In this document: one piece after another, positions 43,379 to 52,500 of the stretch | Layout: each line of letters begins with the position of its first letter | Position numbering within the stretch: the stretch's first letter is position 1 | Assembly (NCBI RefSeq): GCF_900143015.1 | Contig: NZ_FSRT01000001.1 | Span: 868,001 to 932,000 of the forward strand | Length of the DNA stretch: 64,000 bases | Source: Fibrobacter sp. UWB11 | Lineage (GTDB): Bacteria > Fibrobacterota > Fibrobacteria > Fibrobacterales > Fibrobacteraceae | Reading direction: 5' to 3' | Notes under the pieces: generated by a model | What the model saw: the letters and a program-made list of their open reading frames with translations, nothing else | What the model was told of the DNA's origin: nothing | The model's database searches: none | Made by a program: the position numbers and the translations under genes

Positions 43379-44215
43379 TTAGTTCATTGCGGATAATGGG
43401 TCTCTAAATTTCATTTTGAATTTTATGGAGCGCATATCCTTATTGCAATAATCGCAAATATAATCCCAATCATCTGTAATACGATTATCAATTCTGTTTG
43501 CTTTGGGCGTGGGTTTGATTGAAGAATGCGAGACAAACTGGTTGTTGACTTTTATTTCTATTTCGTAATCTATGTCTAAATGGATTTTTTGTTGAACACT
43601 GAATTGTGCATAATAAAGCAAATATTTCTTTTTTATTTTTTCCGTAAATTCATGATAAACAGAATCGGATAATGATTGCCCTGTGGAGTCTTTTAGTTGC
43701 ATATCTGTTATTTCTATGGAACGGCAGTGAATACCGCAGTCCTCTTTGGGCCAGTGCGTTAGCCGACATCCTCCTGGAACTCTTGGAATTTTACGAGACT
43801 TAAAAAAGTCTTCTATTTTAGATGTGTCTGCAAAATAGTAGTTATATCCGTTTTTGTTATACCCTTGTCTAGAATATGTGGCGTAAATACGGGTTGTGTC
43901 AATTGGAGTTCCGTTACGATAAAGTTCTACATAATATGAAACCCATTGCTTGTCCCAACATATACCACGACATTCTTGTTTTTCTTTGAAGGCCATCGCT
44001 TCGGTAAATTCGTCAAAGTCTTTTTTTAAGTGGGATGCGAAAGATGGTTCTGATTCGCAAGAAAAAACAGCCATTGAATCGGCGGCTGCAATATAGTCAG
44101 CAAGGAGTAAGTCCTTAGACGGAGTAAAACTTTTGCTAGCTTCTTTCTGTTGGTTCGGATTGTCGCAAGCCACCAAGATGATGAAAAATATTGCAATTAA
44201 AAGTTTCTTAATCAT
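43379..44215 (-). CDS. Putative lipoprotein, unknown
   Basis: A 278-residue protein with a lipoprotein signal (MIKKLLIAIFFIILVACDNP; Cys17). The mature part carries several Cys (CESEP, CRGICWDKQW, CRLTHWPKEDCGIHCR, CDYCNK) that could form disulphides or bind metal; CGIHC and CDYC are CxxC-like pairs. I do not recognise a family. It stands between the L,D-transpeptidase operon and the leuD terminator. It is more AT-rich than the leu genes, as are the other small envelope genes here. Confidence 0.7.
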   Translation of the reverse strand: MIKKLLIAIFFIILVACDNPNQQKEASKSFTPSKDLLLADYIAAADSMAVFSCESEPSFASHLKKDFDEFTEAMAFKEKQECRGICWDKQWVSYYVELYRNGTPIDTTRIYATYSRQGYNKNGYNYYFADTSKIEDFFKSRKIPRVPGGCRLTHWPKEDCGIHCRSIEITDMQLKDSTGQSLSDSVYHEFTEKIKKKYLLYYAQFSVQQKIHLDIDYEIEIKVNNQFVSHSSIKPTPKANRIDNRITDDWDYICDYCNKDMRSIKFKMKFRDPLSAMN

Positions 44216-44270
44216 TCAATTTCATCTCGTTTTAATGAATAAGTGTTCTGCGTGCACATAATATAATACA

Positions 44271-44304
44271 AAAAAAACGCCAGGTTTTTAACCTGGACGT
44301 TTTT
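44271..44304 (-). terminator. Terminator of the leuC-leuD operon
   Basis: Read on the minus strand, AACG-t-CCAGGTT and AACCTGG-CGTT pair around AAA, followed by eight T. Confidence 0.88.
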
Positions 44305-44310
44305 GAAAGG

Positions 44311-44340
44311 GGGGTGCCCGCTCAGAGGCGGGCATGACAT
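44311..44340 (-). repeat. REP-like palindrome, copy A
   Basis: On the minus strand: TGTCATGCCCGCCTCTGAGC followed by GGGCACCCC, with stem TGCCCGC/GCGGGCA. It matches the element at 58314-58346 in sequence and design and lies between leuD and its terminator. Confidence 0.65.
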
Positions 44341-44347
44341 CTTGCAA

Positions 44348-44950
44348 TTACTTGAGGAACTGCATGTACGGCAACTTTTTGGCGAGTTCCTGCACCTTGT
44401 CGGCGTTGGCCATGAGGGCGGAACGTGCGTGCCAGGAGCCGTCGAGGAACTGGCCGCGGGGACCGTCGGCGAGCGTGAGCTCAATGGTTTCGTCACCCAT
44501 CTTGAGCGTACGGCTTTCGGTGCTCGTCACGAGTTCTTCGCTCGGGTGTGCTTCAATCCAGGCGAGAATCTTGTCTGCAACTTCGTGGCTCACCTTGTAG
44601 CAAGGCACGCCAATGGCCACACAGTTACCGAAGAAGATTTCGGAGTAGCTTTCGGCGATGATGGCGCGGATGCCCCAGCGCTTGAGAGCCTGCGGAGCGT
44701 GTTCACGGCTGGAACCGCAACCGAAGTTCTGGTTCGAAACGAGGATGGAACCGTTCTTGTAGGCTGGATCGCGGAACGGGTGGACCTTGCCCTGAGCGGC
44801 GAGGCCAGCGATATCGTCGGCAAAGGCGTTTGCGCCGAGGCCTTCGAAAGTCACGCACTTGAGGAAGCGTGCCGGGATGATACGGTCAGTGTCGATGTCG
44901 TTACCGCGTACAGGAACGCCGGAACCTTTAACAATGTCGATAGAATTCAT
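44348..44950 (-). CDS. leuD: 3-isopropylmalate dehydratase small subunit
   Basis: Forms the isopropylmalate isomerase with LeuC, converting 2-isopropylmalate to 3-isopropylmalate in leucine synthesis in the cytoplasm. The swivelling-domain signatures are intact: VRGNDIDTDRIIPARFLK near residue 15, NFGCGSSREHAPQALKRWGI near 75, and IGVPCYKV. At 200 residues it is a full-length bacterial LeuD. The start lies 18 bases after the leuC stop, on the same strand, with GGAGAT before it. A REP-like palindrome and a strong terminator follow. Confidence 0.96.
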   Translation of the reverse strand: MNSIDIVKGSGVPVRGNDIDTDRIIPARFLKCVTFEGLGANAFADDIAGLAAQGKVHPFRDPAYKNGSILVSNQNFGCGSSREHAPQALKRWGIRAIIAESYSEIFFGNCVAIGVPCYKVSHEVADKILAWIEAHPSEELVTSTESRTLKMGDETIELTLADGPRGQFLDGSWHARSALMANADKVQELAKKLPYMQFLK

Positions 44951-44968
44951 TTTTTAAATCTCCTTGCG

Positions 44969-46378
44969 TTACTTGATGTACTTGCGGACGTCGGTGATCT
45001 TGCCTTCGATGGCGGCAGCAGCCACCATGGCGGGGCTCATGAGGATGGTGCGGCCCGTCGGGCTGCCCTGGCGGCCCTTGAAGTTACGGTTGCTGGAGCT
45101 TGCGCTGACCTGGCGACCCTTGAGCTTATCCGGGTTCATGGCGAGGCAGAGCGAGCAGCCTGCTTCGCGCCATTCGGCACCGGCTTCCTTAAAGATCTTG
45201 TCGAGACCGAGCTGTTCGGCTTCCACCTTGATCTTCATGGAGCCCGGAACAACCCACATCTTGACAGTCGGGGCGACCTTGTGGCCCTTGATGATTTCGG
45301 CGGCGGCCTGCAAGTCGGAGAGGCGGCCGTTGGTGCAGCTACCCACGAACGCGATATCGATGGGGCGGCCAATCATCTTGGAACCTTCTTCCCAGCCCAT
45401 GTATTCATAAGCTTCGGAAATGACCTTCTTTTCGCTGCCTTCGAATTCGTCGATCTTCGGCATGTTGCCGTTGAGCGGGATGGCCTGAGCCGGAGTGATA
45501 CCCCAGGTGACCATCGGTTCGAGGTTGTCGCAGTTGATTTCGACTTCGTCGTCAAACTGGGCGTCGGCGTCGGTAGCCACAGACTTCCAGTAAGCAACGG
45601 CTTCGTCCCACTTGTCGGCCTTCGGGGCGTACGGACGGCCCTTGAGGTATTCAAAAGTCTTTTCGTCGGGGTTGCAGTAACCGACGCGGGCGCCGCCTTC
45701 GATAGCCATGTTGCAGACCGTCATACGGCCTTCCATGCCCATTTCTTCGATGACCGGACCTGCAAATTCGTAAGCGTAGCCAACGCCACCATTCACGCCG
45801 AGCTTAGCGATGTAAGCAAGGGCAACGTCCTTGGCGGTTACACCCGGCTTGAGCTTGCCGGTGAACTTGATGCGGCGAGTTTTGAGCGGGCTCATGGCGA
45901 GCGTCTGGGTGGCGAGAACGTCTGCCACCTGGCTTGTACCGATACCGAATGCGATAGCACCGAATGCACCATGCGTTGCCGTGTGAGAGTCACCGCAAGC
46001 AACGGTCATACCCGGCTGCGTCACGCCTTCTTCCGGGCCAACGATGTGAATCACGCCCTGTTCAGCGGTAGCGGGGCCAAAGAACTTGATGCCGTTATTC
46101 TTGGTGTTGTTTTCAATATGGGAGAACATCTCTTCGGAAATGCCGTCCTGGAGCGGGCGGTTGCGTTCCGGGAATGTGGTCGGAATAATGTGGTCGACCG
46201 TTGCAAACGTGCGTTCCGGGAACAGCACCTTTTGACCTTCTTCGCGGAGCTGGGCGAAGGCCTGCGGACTCGTCACTTCGTGGCAGAGGTGAAGCCCGAT
46301 AAAGAGCTGGCACTGGCCGCTCGGGAGCTTAGCTACCGTGTGGCTTTCGAAAATTTTCTGATAGAGTGATTTTCCCAT
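44969..46378 (-). CDS. leuC: 3-isopropylmalate dehydratase large subunit
   Basis: The catalytic subunit of isopropylmalate isomerase, an aconitase-type enzyme with a [4Fe-4S] cluster. The cluster cysteines lie in [16 protein letters not shown] and [11 protein letters not shown], and the family segments [37 protein letters not shown] and [16 protein letters not shown] are all present. Its 469 residues are the usual length. Upstream are AAGAGA before the ATG and a TATATT on the minus strand (46417-46422), a likely -10 element. Five heptad repeats lie just beyond that. No leucine leader peptide is seen, so control is not by classical attenuation. Confidence 0.96.
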   Translation of the reverse strand: MGKSLYQKIFESHTVAKLPSGQCQLFIGLHLCHEVTSPQAFAQLREEGQKVLFPERTFATVDHIIPTTFPERNRPLQDGISEEMFSHIENNTKNNGIKFFGPATAEQGVIHIVGPEEGVTQPGMTVACGDSHTATHGAFGAIAFGIGTSQVADVLATQTLAMSPLKTRRIKFTGKLKPGVTAKDVALAYIAKLGVNGGVGYAYEFAGPVIEEMGMEGRMTVCNMAIEGGARVGYCNPDEKTFEYLKGRPYAPKADKWDEAVAYWKSVATDADAQFDDEVEINCDNLEPMVTWGITPAQAIPLNGNMPKIDEFEGSEKKVISEAYEYMGWEEGSKMIGRPIDIAFVGSCTNGRLSDLQAAAEIIKGHKVAPTVKMWVVPGSMKIKVEAEQLGLDKIFKEAGAEWREAGCSLCLAMNPDKLKGRQVSASSSNRNFKGRQGSPTGRTILMSPAMVAAAAIEGKITDVRKYIK

Positions 46379-46430
46379 AGATTTGTCTCTTTTAGGTTTG
46401 TTTTATTGCGGGCGTAAATATAGAATTTTA

Positions 46431-46465
46431 GACGAAAGACGAAAGACGAAAGAATAAAGAATAAA
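46431..46465. repeat. Five tandem heptads upstream of leuC
   Basis: GACGAAA occurs three times and GAATAAA twice, end to end, 35 bases in all. They lie just upstream of the candidate leuC -10 element. A second set of five heptads, with a different sequence, precedes prfC. Confidence 0.8.
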
Positions 46466-46470
46466 CAAAA

Positions 46471-46493
46471 AACACGACCTTGAGAGCCGTGTT
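46471..46493 (-). terminator. Terminator of the small lipoprotein gene
   Basis: On the minus strand, AACACG and CGTGTT pair around 11 bases, followed by TTTTTGTTTATT. Confidence 0.75.
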
Positions 46494-46522
46494 CAATGTA
46501 GTCTTAACAAGAAAAACTTGAA

Positions 46523-46975
46523 TTAGAACTGTTCAATCTGAGTATTGAACTTATACTTGTCCTTGTAGTAGGCAAGCATTTCTTCGTTGTTGTTGAATGC
46601 CTTGCGCAGCGGATCACGAAGGGCTGGTTCTCTTTTGACCTTCTTCTGAATTTCCGGAACAACGTCCTTGAAGAAGAGTTCGTTGCTAGCTGCAGCGACG
46701 TGGTTCTGGTTGTATTCCATGTGGTAACGGCGTTCAACCATTTGGAACAAGTCGGACTGGCAGGAATTTTCAGGCGGCATGTGGCTTGCAACAGGCATAT
46801 AGCATTGCTTGATGTAGTCTTGCTTCATGCTGACGATGAGGCTGTCAATGGCGGGAATGTTGTGAACCGAGTCGTGGTGGTAGGCGAGTTCGGCTTTGGG
46901 GGTAACGACGCTGGAGCAACCGGTGAAGAGTGCTACTGCGATGGCGAGGGATACCCCAATGATGGAATTTTTCAT
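46523..46975 (-). CDS. Small lipoprotein, unknown
   Basis: A 150-residue protein with a lipoprotein signal (MKNSIIGVSLAIAVALFTGC; Cys20). The mature part is mostly helical and charged, with one further Cys (CYMPVASHMPPENSC holds two) and an acidic/basic alternation suggesting a coiled-coil. I do not recognise a family. It is monocistronic, with AAGGATTAG before the start and a terminator after it. It is probably attached to the outer or inner membrane facing the periplasm. Confidence 0.75.
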   Translation of the reverse strand: MKNSIIGVSLAIAVALFTGCSSVVTPKAELAYHHDSVHNIPAIDSLIVSMKQDYIKQCYMPVASHMPPENSCQSDLFQMVERRYHMEYNQNHVAAASNELFFKDVVPEIQKKVKREPALRDPLRKAFNNNEEMLAYYKDKYKFNTQIEQF

Positions 46976-47153
46976 GTCCTAATCCTTTTGTTTGACATTG
47001 CTTTTTTTACTACATCAATCCCGTGTTCCAAAGTTACTTAATTGTGGATAGATTTGCGATAGTAAGGGTGTAAATTTGCGGTTACAAAAGGCCTTTTTTA
47101 GTGCTTTTTGTAGTAAAATGTGATATACAACACCGCTTTTTGGTAGAAAAGTC

Positions 47154-48677
47154 CTATTTCGAGGTCGGCTTGAATTTGTAAAACCATTTAATGGGGTCGA
47201 TTACGTCGTAGCGGACGTTCCCAATTCGCTTTTTGCCCTTCTTGCTGACGAGTCCTGTAACTATATGGGCGTGGGGTCCTGTCGTATGTCCTGTGGTGCC
47301 GACGGTGGCGATGGGGTCGCCTGGCATGACCTCTTGTCCGTTCAAATAAAGTAGCTTGTCGCAGTGCATGAATAAAATAACATCCTCTTTGCGAACAAGT
47401 GCTATGATGACACCGCCACGTTCATCGCGGCTGGTCCAAGCCTTTGCGCCAAATGGTGCTAGAATGCGGGCTCCCTGGCGGCTTGCAACATCAATACCGT
47501 TGTGTTTACGTTGTGTGGAAGTTGCCGTTTCATGATAAAATTCTGTAAGGTACGCAATGCTGTCCGAAATGACGGATGTCCAGTATTTCCATGCGGCGCC
47601 GATTGTGTCTGCTGCGGCGGGGCGCTTTATTTCGTCTGGGCGTGAAAAACGGATTGTTGTACCCTTGGGAGGAATGTTCAAATTGCCCTTTTCCCACGAC
47701 GTTACGCCGAAACCATTTTCTTCTAGCGTTTTGGCCACGTAGTTCTTGATCATCTTTTCATTGGTGATGATGGCGTCAAAACGACCGATGGCGTAGCGTG
47801 CAATACGTTGCATGTTTTCATTGCCGTCGAACGTGTACTCGAACGAAGGCGCTACGGAAAGTTGGTTTCTTTCCTGGATGCGGTCGCGGAGATTGGAATC
47901 GCTCCTGTCTATGTCTGTGACAAAGAGGAATGGCGCGATAATGACCGCAAGGAGTAAAAGCGGGAACAGGTTGCGGATAATTCTCGGGAATCCGTCGAGC
48001 GGGTTCTTTGTGAGAATTGAAACTTTATGGAGCTTTTTGATGACTTTTGCGAGCTTTTCCGGCTGTTTTTCGAAATCTATGGCTAGCGCTTCTTTTGTGG
48101 CGCTGGCGTTTCGGCGGATGGCCTTGCGAGCCTTGGGGTAAGCGCGCCTTTTGGGACGTTCCTTCGAAAGCCACAAAATTTCAGTTTTTTGAGCTTCTTT
48201 GACGTCTTCGATGAACGCTGCTGCCGAATTTACAGATCTTCCGGTCACGTGTACCATCAAAAGACGGGCTATCGAAACCAGTTTGCCTACGTCTTCTACC
48301 TGTTCGGTCGAAATGATGCCGATGACTTGCGGGGCAATCTTTTCGAGGCTTCGAATGTTGTGGTAGAGGGTGCGGAATTCTGTATCCGACGTAGGAATTG
48401 CCTTTTTCCCTGCCAAAAAGATGTTTTCGGCAGATGTCGCAATTTGGTCGATGTCATCGACCATGAGGTTTCTTTGAGATAGGTCTACGGCTTGGAAGGG
48501 GGTGTTCCCTGCAAAGCGGTGTTTCCCAGAAAAGTCAATTACAACAAAACGCGCACCGGCGTTAAGTGCCAGTGCGAATTTTTGCAAGGCTTCTAAGGGC
48601 AATTCGTCTTCGTCAGAAATGGCGAAAAGTGTAAGCCCGCCTTGGTTGTAAAGGCTTTCTAGGACCTTTCTCTGCAT
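47154..48677 (-). CDS. M23 peptidase-domain protein with cytosolic N-terminal domain
   Basis: A 507-residue protein. Residues 1-~215 look cytosolic: no signal peptide, alternating strands and helices (FALALNAGARFVVIDFSG), then a very basic stretch (RPKRRAYPKARKAIRR). A membrane helix at ~236-256 puts the rest outside the cytoplasm. The C-terminal M23 domain keeps its metal and catalytic residues: His392 and Asp396 in HNGIDVA, a His in FMHCDKLL, and His469/His471 in GPHAHIVTG. M23 enzymes cut peptide cross-links in peptidoglycan. The intact motif suggests activity, unlike many degenerate EnvC/NlpD forms. Its start lies three bases after the stop of the upstream 135-residue gene. Confidence 0.85.
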   Translation of the reverse strand: MQRKVLESLYNQGGLTLFAISDEDELPLEALQKFALALNAGARFVVIDFSGKHRFAGNTPFQAVDLSQRNLMVDDIDQIATSAENIFLAGKKAIPTSDTEFRTLYHNIRSLEKIAPQVIGIISTEQVEDVGKLVSIARLLMVHVTGRSVNSAAAFIEDVKEAQKTEILWLSKERPKRRAYPKARKAIRRNASATKEALAIDFEKQPEKLAKVIKKLHKVSILTKNPLDGFPRIIRNLFPLLLLAVIIAPFLFVTDIDRSDSNLRDRIQERNQLSVAPSFEYTFDGNENMQRIARYAIGRFDAIITNEKMIKNYVAKTLEENGFGVTSWEKGNLNIPPKGTTIRFSRPDEIKRPAAADTIGAAWKYWTSVISDSIAYLTEFYHETATSTQRKHNGIDVASRQGARILAPFGAKAWTSRDERGGVIIALVRKEDVILFMHCDKLLYLNGQEVMPGDPIATVGTTGHTTGPHAHIVTGLVSKKGKKRIGNVRYDVIDPIKWFYKFKPTSK

Positions 48678-48680
48678 GCC

Positions 48681-49088
48681 TTACTTAGCGGCACCGCGCG
48701 GGTAAGAGTAGCCAGAAGGAGGTGCTGCGACGAACTTGTCGACCTGGAGGTAAAGTTCTTCTGCAGATGCTGCCGGGTTGAAGAAAATTTCCTGGTTTCT
48801 GTTCTGGCTGCGGCCCTTGATCGGCTCGTTGCGGCGGCCACGGCTAACAATGCCGAGCGGGAGCACTTCAAGGAGCGGGAGGAGGCCGAAGTAGCGGAAA
48901 AGGCTGAAGTTCTTCTGCCAAGTGGTGCGTTCTGCCAAAATTGCAAACGTCCCTTCAATGATGGACTTGCTCTGGAGAAGGTCTTCAGAGGTCATCGTCA
49001 CGAGTTCGTGATTGGTGGGGAAGTTATTCTGGAAGTTTACCATGTCGCCTTTGAGATAGTTGGCGTCGCAAAGGAATACGAATTTCAT
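48681..49088 (-). CDS. Small soluble protein cotranscribed with the M23 gene
   Basis: A 135-residue cytosolic protein (MKFVFLCDANYLKGDMVNFQ...). Residues 1-85 have a mixed alpha/beta pattern and include a hydrophobic stretch (LFRYFGLLPLLEVLPLGIVS); residues 85-135 are Arg/Asn-rich and probably disordered. I do not recognise a family. Its stop lies three bases before the M23 start, so the two are translationally linked, and it may act with the cytosolic domain of that protein. Confidence 0.7.
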   Translation of the reverse strand: MKFVFLCDANYLKGDMVNFQNNFPTNHELVTMTSEDLLQSKSIIEGTFAILAERTTWQKNFSLFRYFGLLPLLEVLPLGIVSRGRRNEPIKGRSQNRNQEIFFNPAASAEELYLQVDKFVAAPPSGYSYPRGAAK

Positions 49089-49525
49089 TGTTTTTCCTGG
49101 TTAGATTTAATGGGTTATTTTACAAAATTAGCTTTTTTTGGCCGATTTTGTCATATTTTGAGGGGCTTTGACGGGGGTGAATTCCTAAAAATCACCTAGT
49201 TTTACAAAATTTTTACATTTTAAGGTGCGTTTTGGGTGCTTTAGAGTGTTTAAATCTGTATTTGGCTTCAAAATTGCCTTTATTGGAAGAAAATCGGAAT
49301 TTTGGGCTTTTTTAAAGTCCTTGTTGTGTAACTCGTTGATAGTCCAATAGTTACGAAAAATCGAAGGGTGGGGTAGACGAAAGTCTCATTTTTTGTTAAG
49401 AGAAAACATTTGGGCCATTTGGAAAAATATTTACGAAAAGCGTTATATTTATAGACGTTTTTAAGGACGTCATGAGAAATTTCGCTGTGAAATTTTGATT
49501 GCGTGTATGGTATCGGAGAATGAAA
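49089..49525. other. Divergent region upstream of the cadherin-like gene
   Basis: No gene is visible. TATATT at 49444-49449 is a plausible -10 element for the cadherin-like gene, with TTGGAA 19 bases upstream of it. GGAG at 49515 sets the start at 49526. The left half should hold the promoter of the M23 operon. Nothing else stands out. Confidence 0.6.
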
Positions 49526-52500
49526 ATGAAAAAATTGAAGAGGTCCATGACGACCTTGCTTGCTTCTGCTAGTGTGATTGCAACGGCTTCGTTCGCTCAA
49601 AATCCGGCACCTGCGGCTCCAGCTCCTCAGCCGGCCCCTGCAGCTGCTCCTGTAAGTGAACCTGCCCCCGAACCCGCACCGGCGGTTGCAAATGAAGCAC
49701 CGCAAATTGGCGGTATTCCTGGTGAATCCATTTTGGAAGGCGGAGCTTTTTCGAAGATTAAACTCGATAATTTTGTAACGGATGACACGGACCAACCCTC
49801 GCAGATCCGTTGGAAAGTCAGTGGCAACAAGAACCTCAAGGTAACGATTACTCCGGACCATACGGTTGAGATTGTAACTCCAAGCCCTCTTTGGAATGGT
49901 TCCGAAGATATCACCTTTACAGCAACAGACTCCAAGGGCGCTTCAGCTTCTGAAACGGTGAACTTTACTGTTGAATCCGTGAACAATCCGCCGGTAGTTA
50001 GCCAAATTCCGAGCCAGGTTGTTGAAGAAGGCAAGCAGTTTGCAAAGATTCGCTTGGATGACTTTGTTAATGACCCGGACCACAAGAAAGACCAAATTAC
50101 GTGGGATACTGAAGTTGTTCCGGCTGGAGGCCCACAAGCTGATGGTGATTTGTCTGTAACGATTGACGGAAACCGCGTAGCTACGATTGTTATTCCGGAT
50201 GCTCACTGGTATGGTGCCGCTCGAATCAAGTTTATTGCAAATGACCCGGATTATGGTAGCGATAACAAGACTGCTGCATTTACGGTCTCGCCGATTAATG
50301 ACCCTCCGGTATTTGCTAAGAAGATTCCTGATCAGGTTATCGAAGAAAAGAATCAGTTTGACATGATTTCTCTTGTCGATTACGTTACGGATCCCGATGA
50401 CGATGTCATGAAACTCAAGTGGTCTGTGACTGGCAACAAGGACTTGAAGATTGAACTCGATAAGTACGGTTCTGCGATTGTCACGATTCCGAACGAATAT
50501 TGGAATGGTCAGGAACGTGTGACATTTACCGTGACTGACGCTGCTGGTGCATCTGCCAAGCAGGACGTTTTGTTCAAAGTAAAATCTATCAATGACCCTC
50601 CTGAGTTTGTTCAGAACATTCCGGACCAAACGATTGATGAAAAGCAGGAATTTGCTCCGATTCAGCTTGGCCAGTATGTGAAGGACCCGGACCACCGCAT
50701 TGAAATGCTCAAGTGGGCTGTCTCTGGTGCAAAGGACCTGAAGGTTTCTGTTTCTGGTGGTGTGGCTACAATCCGCATTCCGAACAAAATGTGGAACGGT
50801 TCTGAATCCATCAAGTTCAAAGCTTGCGACCCTGATGGCGCTTGTGCTGAATCAGAAGCCATGTTTACGGTCAACTCTGTAAACGACTTGCCGAAGATTA
50901 TCCGCCCGATTCCGAACCAGAACATCAACGAAAAGCAACAGTTCACCAAAATCAAACTTGATGACTTTGTTAAGGATGAAGACCACAAGAATTCTGAACT
51001 TTCCTGGGATGTCGAAGTCAAGCATCAGGGGCAAATGCCGGAAACGGGTACGCTCAATGTGTCTATCGACGAACAGCATGTGGCAACCGTTGAAATCCCG
51101 GACCCGAGCTGGTTTGGTAACACGATTGCGACCTTTACTGTGATGGACCCGGAAGGTGGTTCTGCAAAGCAGGATGTTGCTTTGAATGTTCGCTCTGTGA
51201 ACGATCCGCCGATCTTCAAGAAGATTGCTGACCAGACGATTGACGAAAAGAACGAATTTTCTTCGTTTATCCTGGACGATTACTTGAGCGATGCTGACCA
51301 TGATTTCTCTAAGCTCAAGATCGAAGTGACTGGCAATCGTGATCTTAAGGTCAATATCGATAACAGATCTCACGAAGTTTCCGTGAAGATTCCGCACGAA
51401 CAGTGGAATGGTTCTGAAACCTTGACCTTTACGGCAACCGACCCGGAAGGCGCTCGTGCAACGACTTCTGCAAAGTTTACTGTAAAAGCTATTAACGATC
51501 CTCCGGTCATGAAGGATATCCGCGAACAGACCATCAAGGAACAGGGTGAATTCAATGTTGTTGAACTTGACAAGCACGTCGAAGACCCTGACCACGCCAA
51601 GAATCGCCTCAAGTGGACCATTTCTGGCAACAAGGAACTCAAGGTTGCTCTCGATGCTGGCCATAATGCTCGCATTACTCCGCCGTCTCCGCAGTGGCAT
51701 GGTGCCGAAGCAATTACATTCAAGGTCTGTGACCCGGATAATGCTTGCGACGAACGTACTGTCAACTTTACGGTTGAATCCGTGAACGACGTGCCGATGT
51801 TTATTAGACAGGTAACTCCGCAGTCCATTCGCGAAAAGGGCCAGTTCCAGCCGATCAAGCTTGGCGACATGGTGAAGGACATGGATAACAAGCTCTCGGA
51901 ACTTACTTTTGCTACAACATGTAGGCCGGCTGCAGGTTCCAAGAAAAGAGAATGTGAACTCAAGGTCAATATCGATGCAAACAAGGTTGCAACGATTGTT
52001 ATTCCGAACAAGTACTGGAATGGTGCCGAAGAAATTACGTTTACTGTAACGGACCCGGAAGGTGCTAAGGCTACTTCGACCGCACTCTTTACTGTAGAAT
52101 CTGTGAATGACCTTCCGGAAATTAAGCCGGTTGCGGACCAGACCATTCAAGAAAAGGGTGAATTTAAGCCGTTCAATGTTTCTGAACTCATTTCTGACCC
52201 AGATGACCGTTTTGAAGATTTGAAGGTTGACTTTACCGGCAATAAGGACCTTAAGGTTGAAATGACCAAGACTGGCTTGGTGACGGTGAAGACTCCGAAC
52301 AAGATGTGGAACGGTTCTGAAAAGGTGACGTTCACGGTAACGGATGCTGCTGGTGCCAAGGCTCGCACGACTGCTACGTTTACTGTAGTTTCTGTGAATG
52401 ACCCGCCGGTTATGAAGGAAATTGCAAGCCAGACTGTCAAGGAAAAAGAATCGTTCAAGCCGATTGAACTTGACAATTTTGTTGAAGACCTTGACCATGC

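Noticed and set aside
44303-46369. A 688-codon plus-strand frame antisense to leuC and leuD
   Set aside because: leuC and leuD are unmistakable on the minus strand; this frame has no recognisable domain and is open only because of codon bias.
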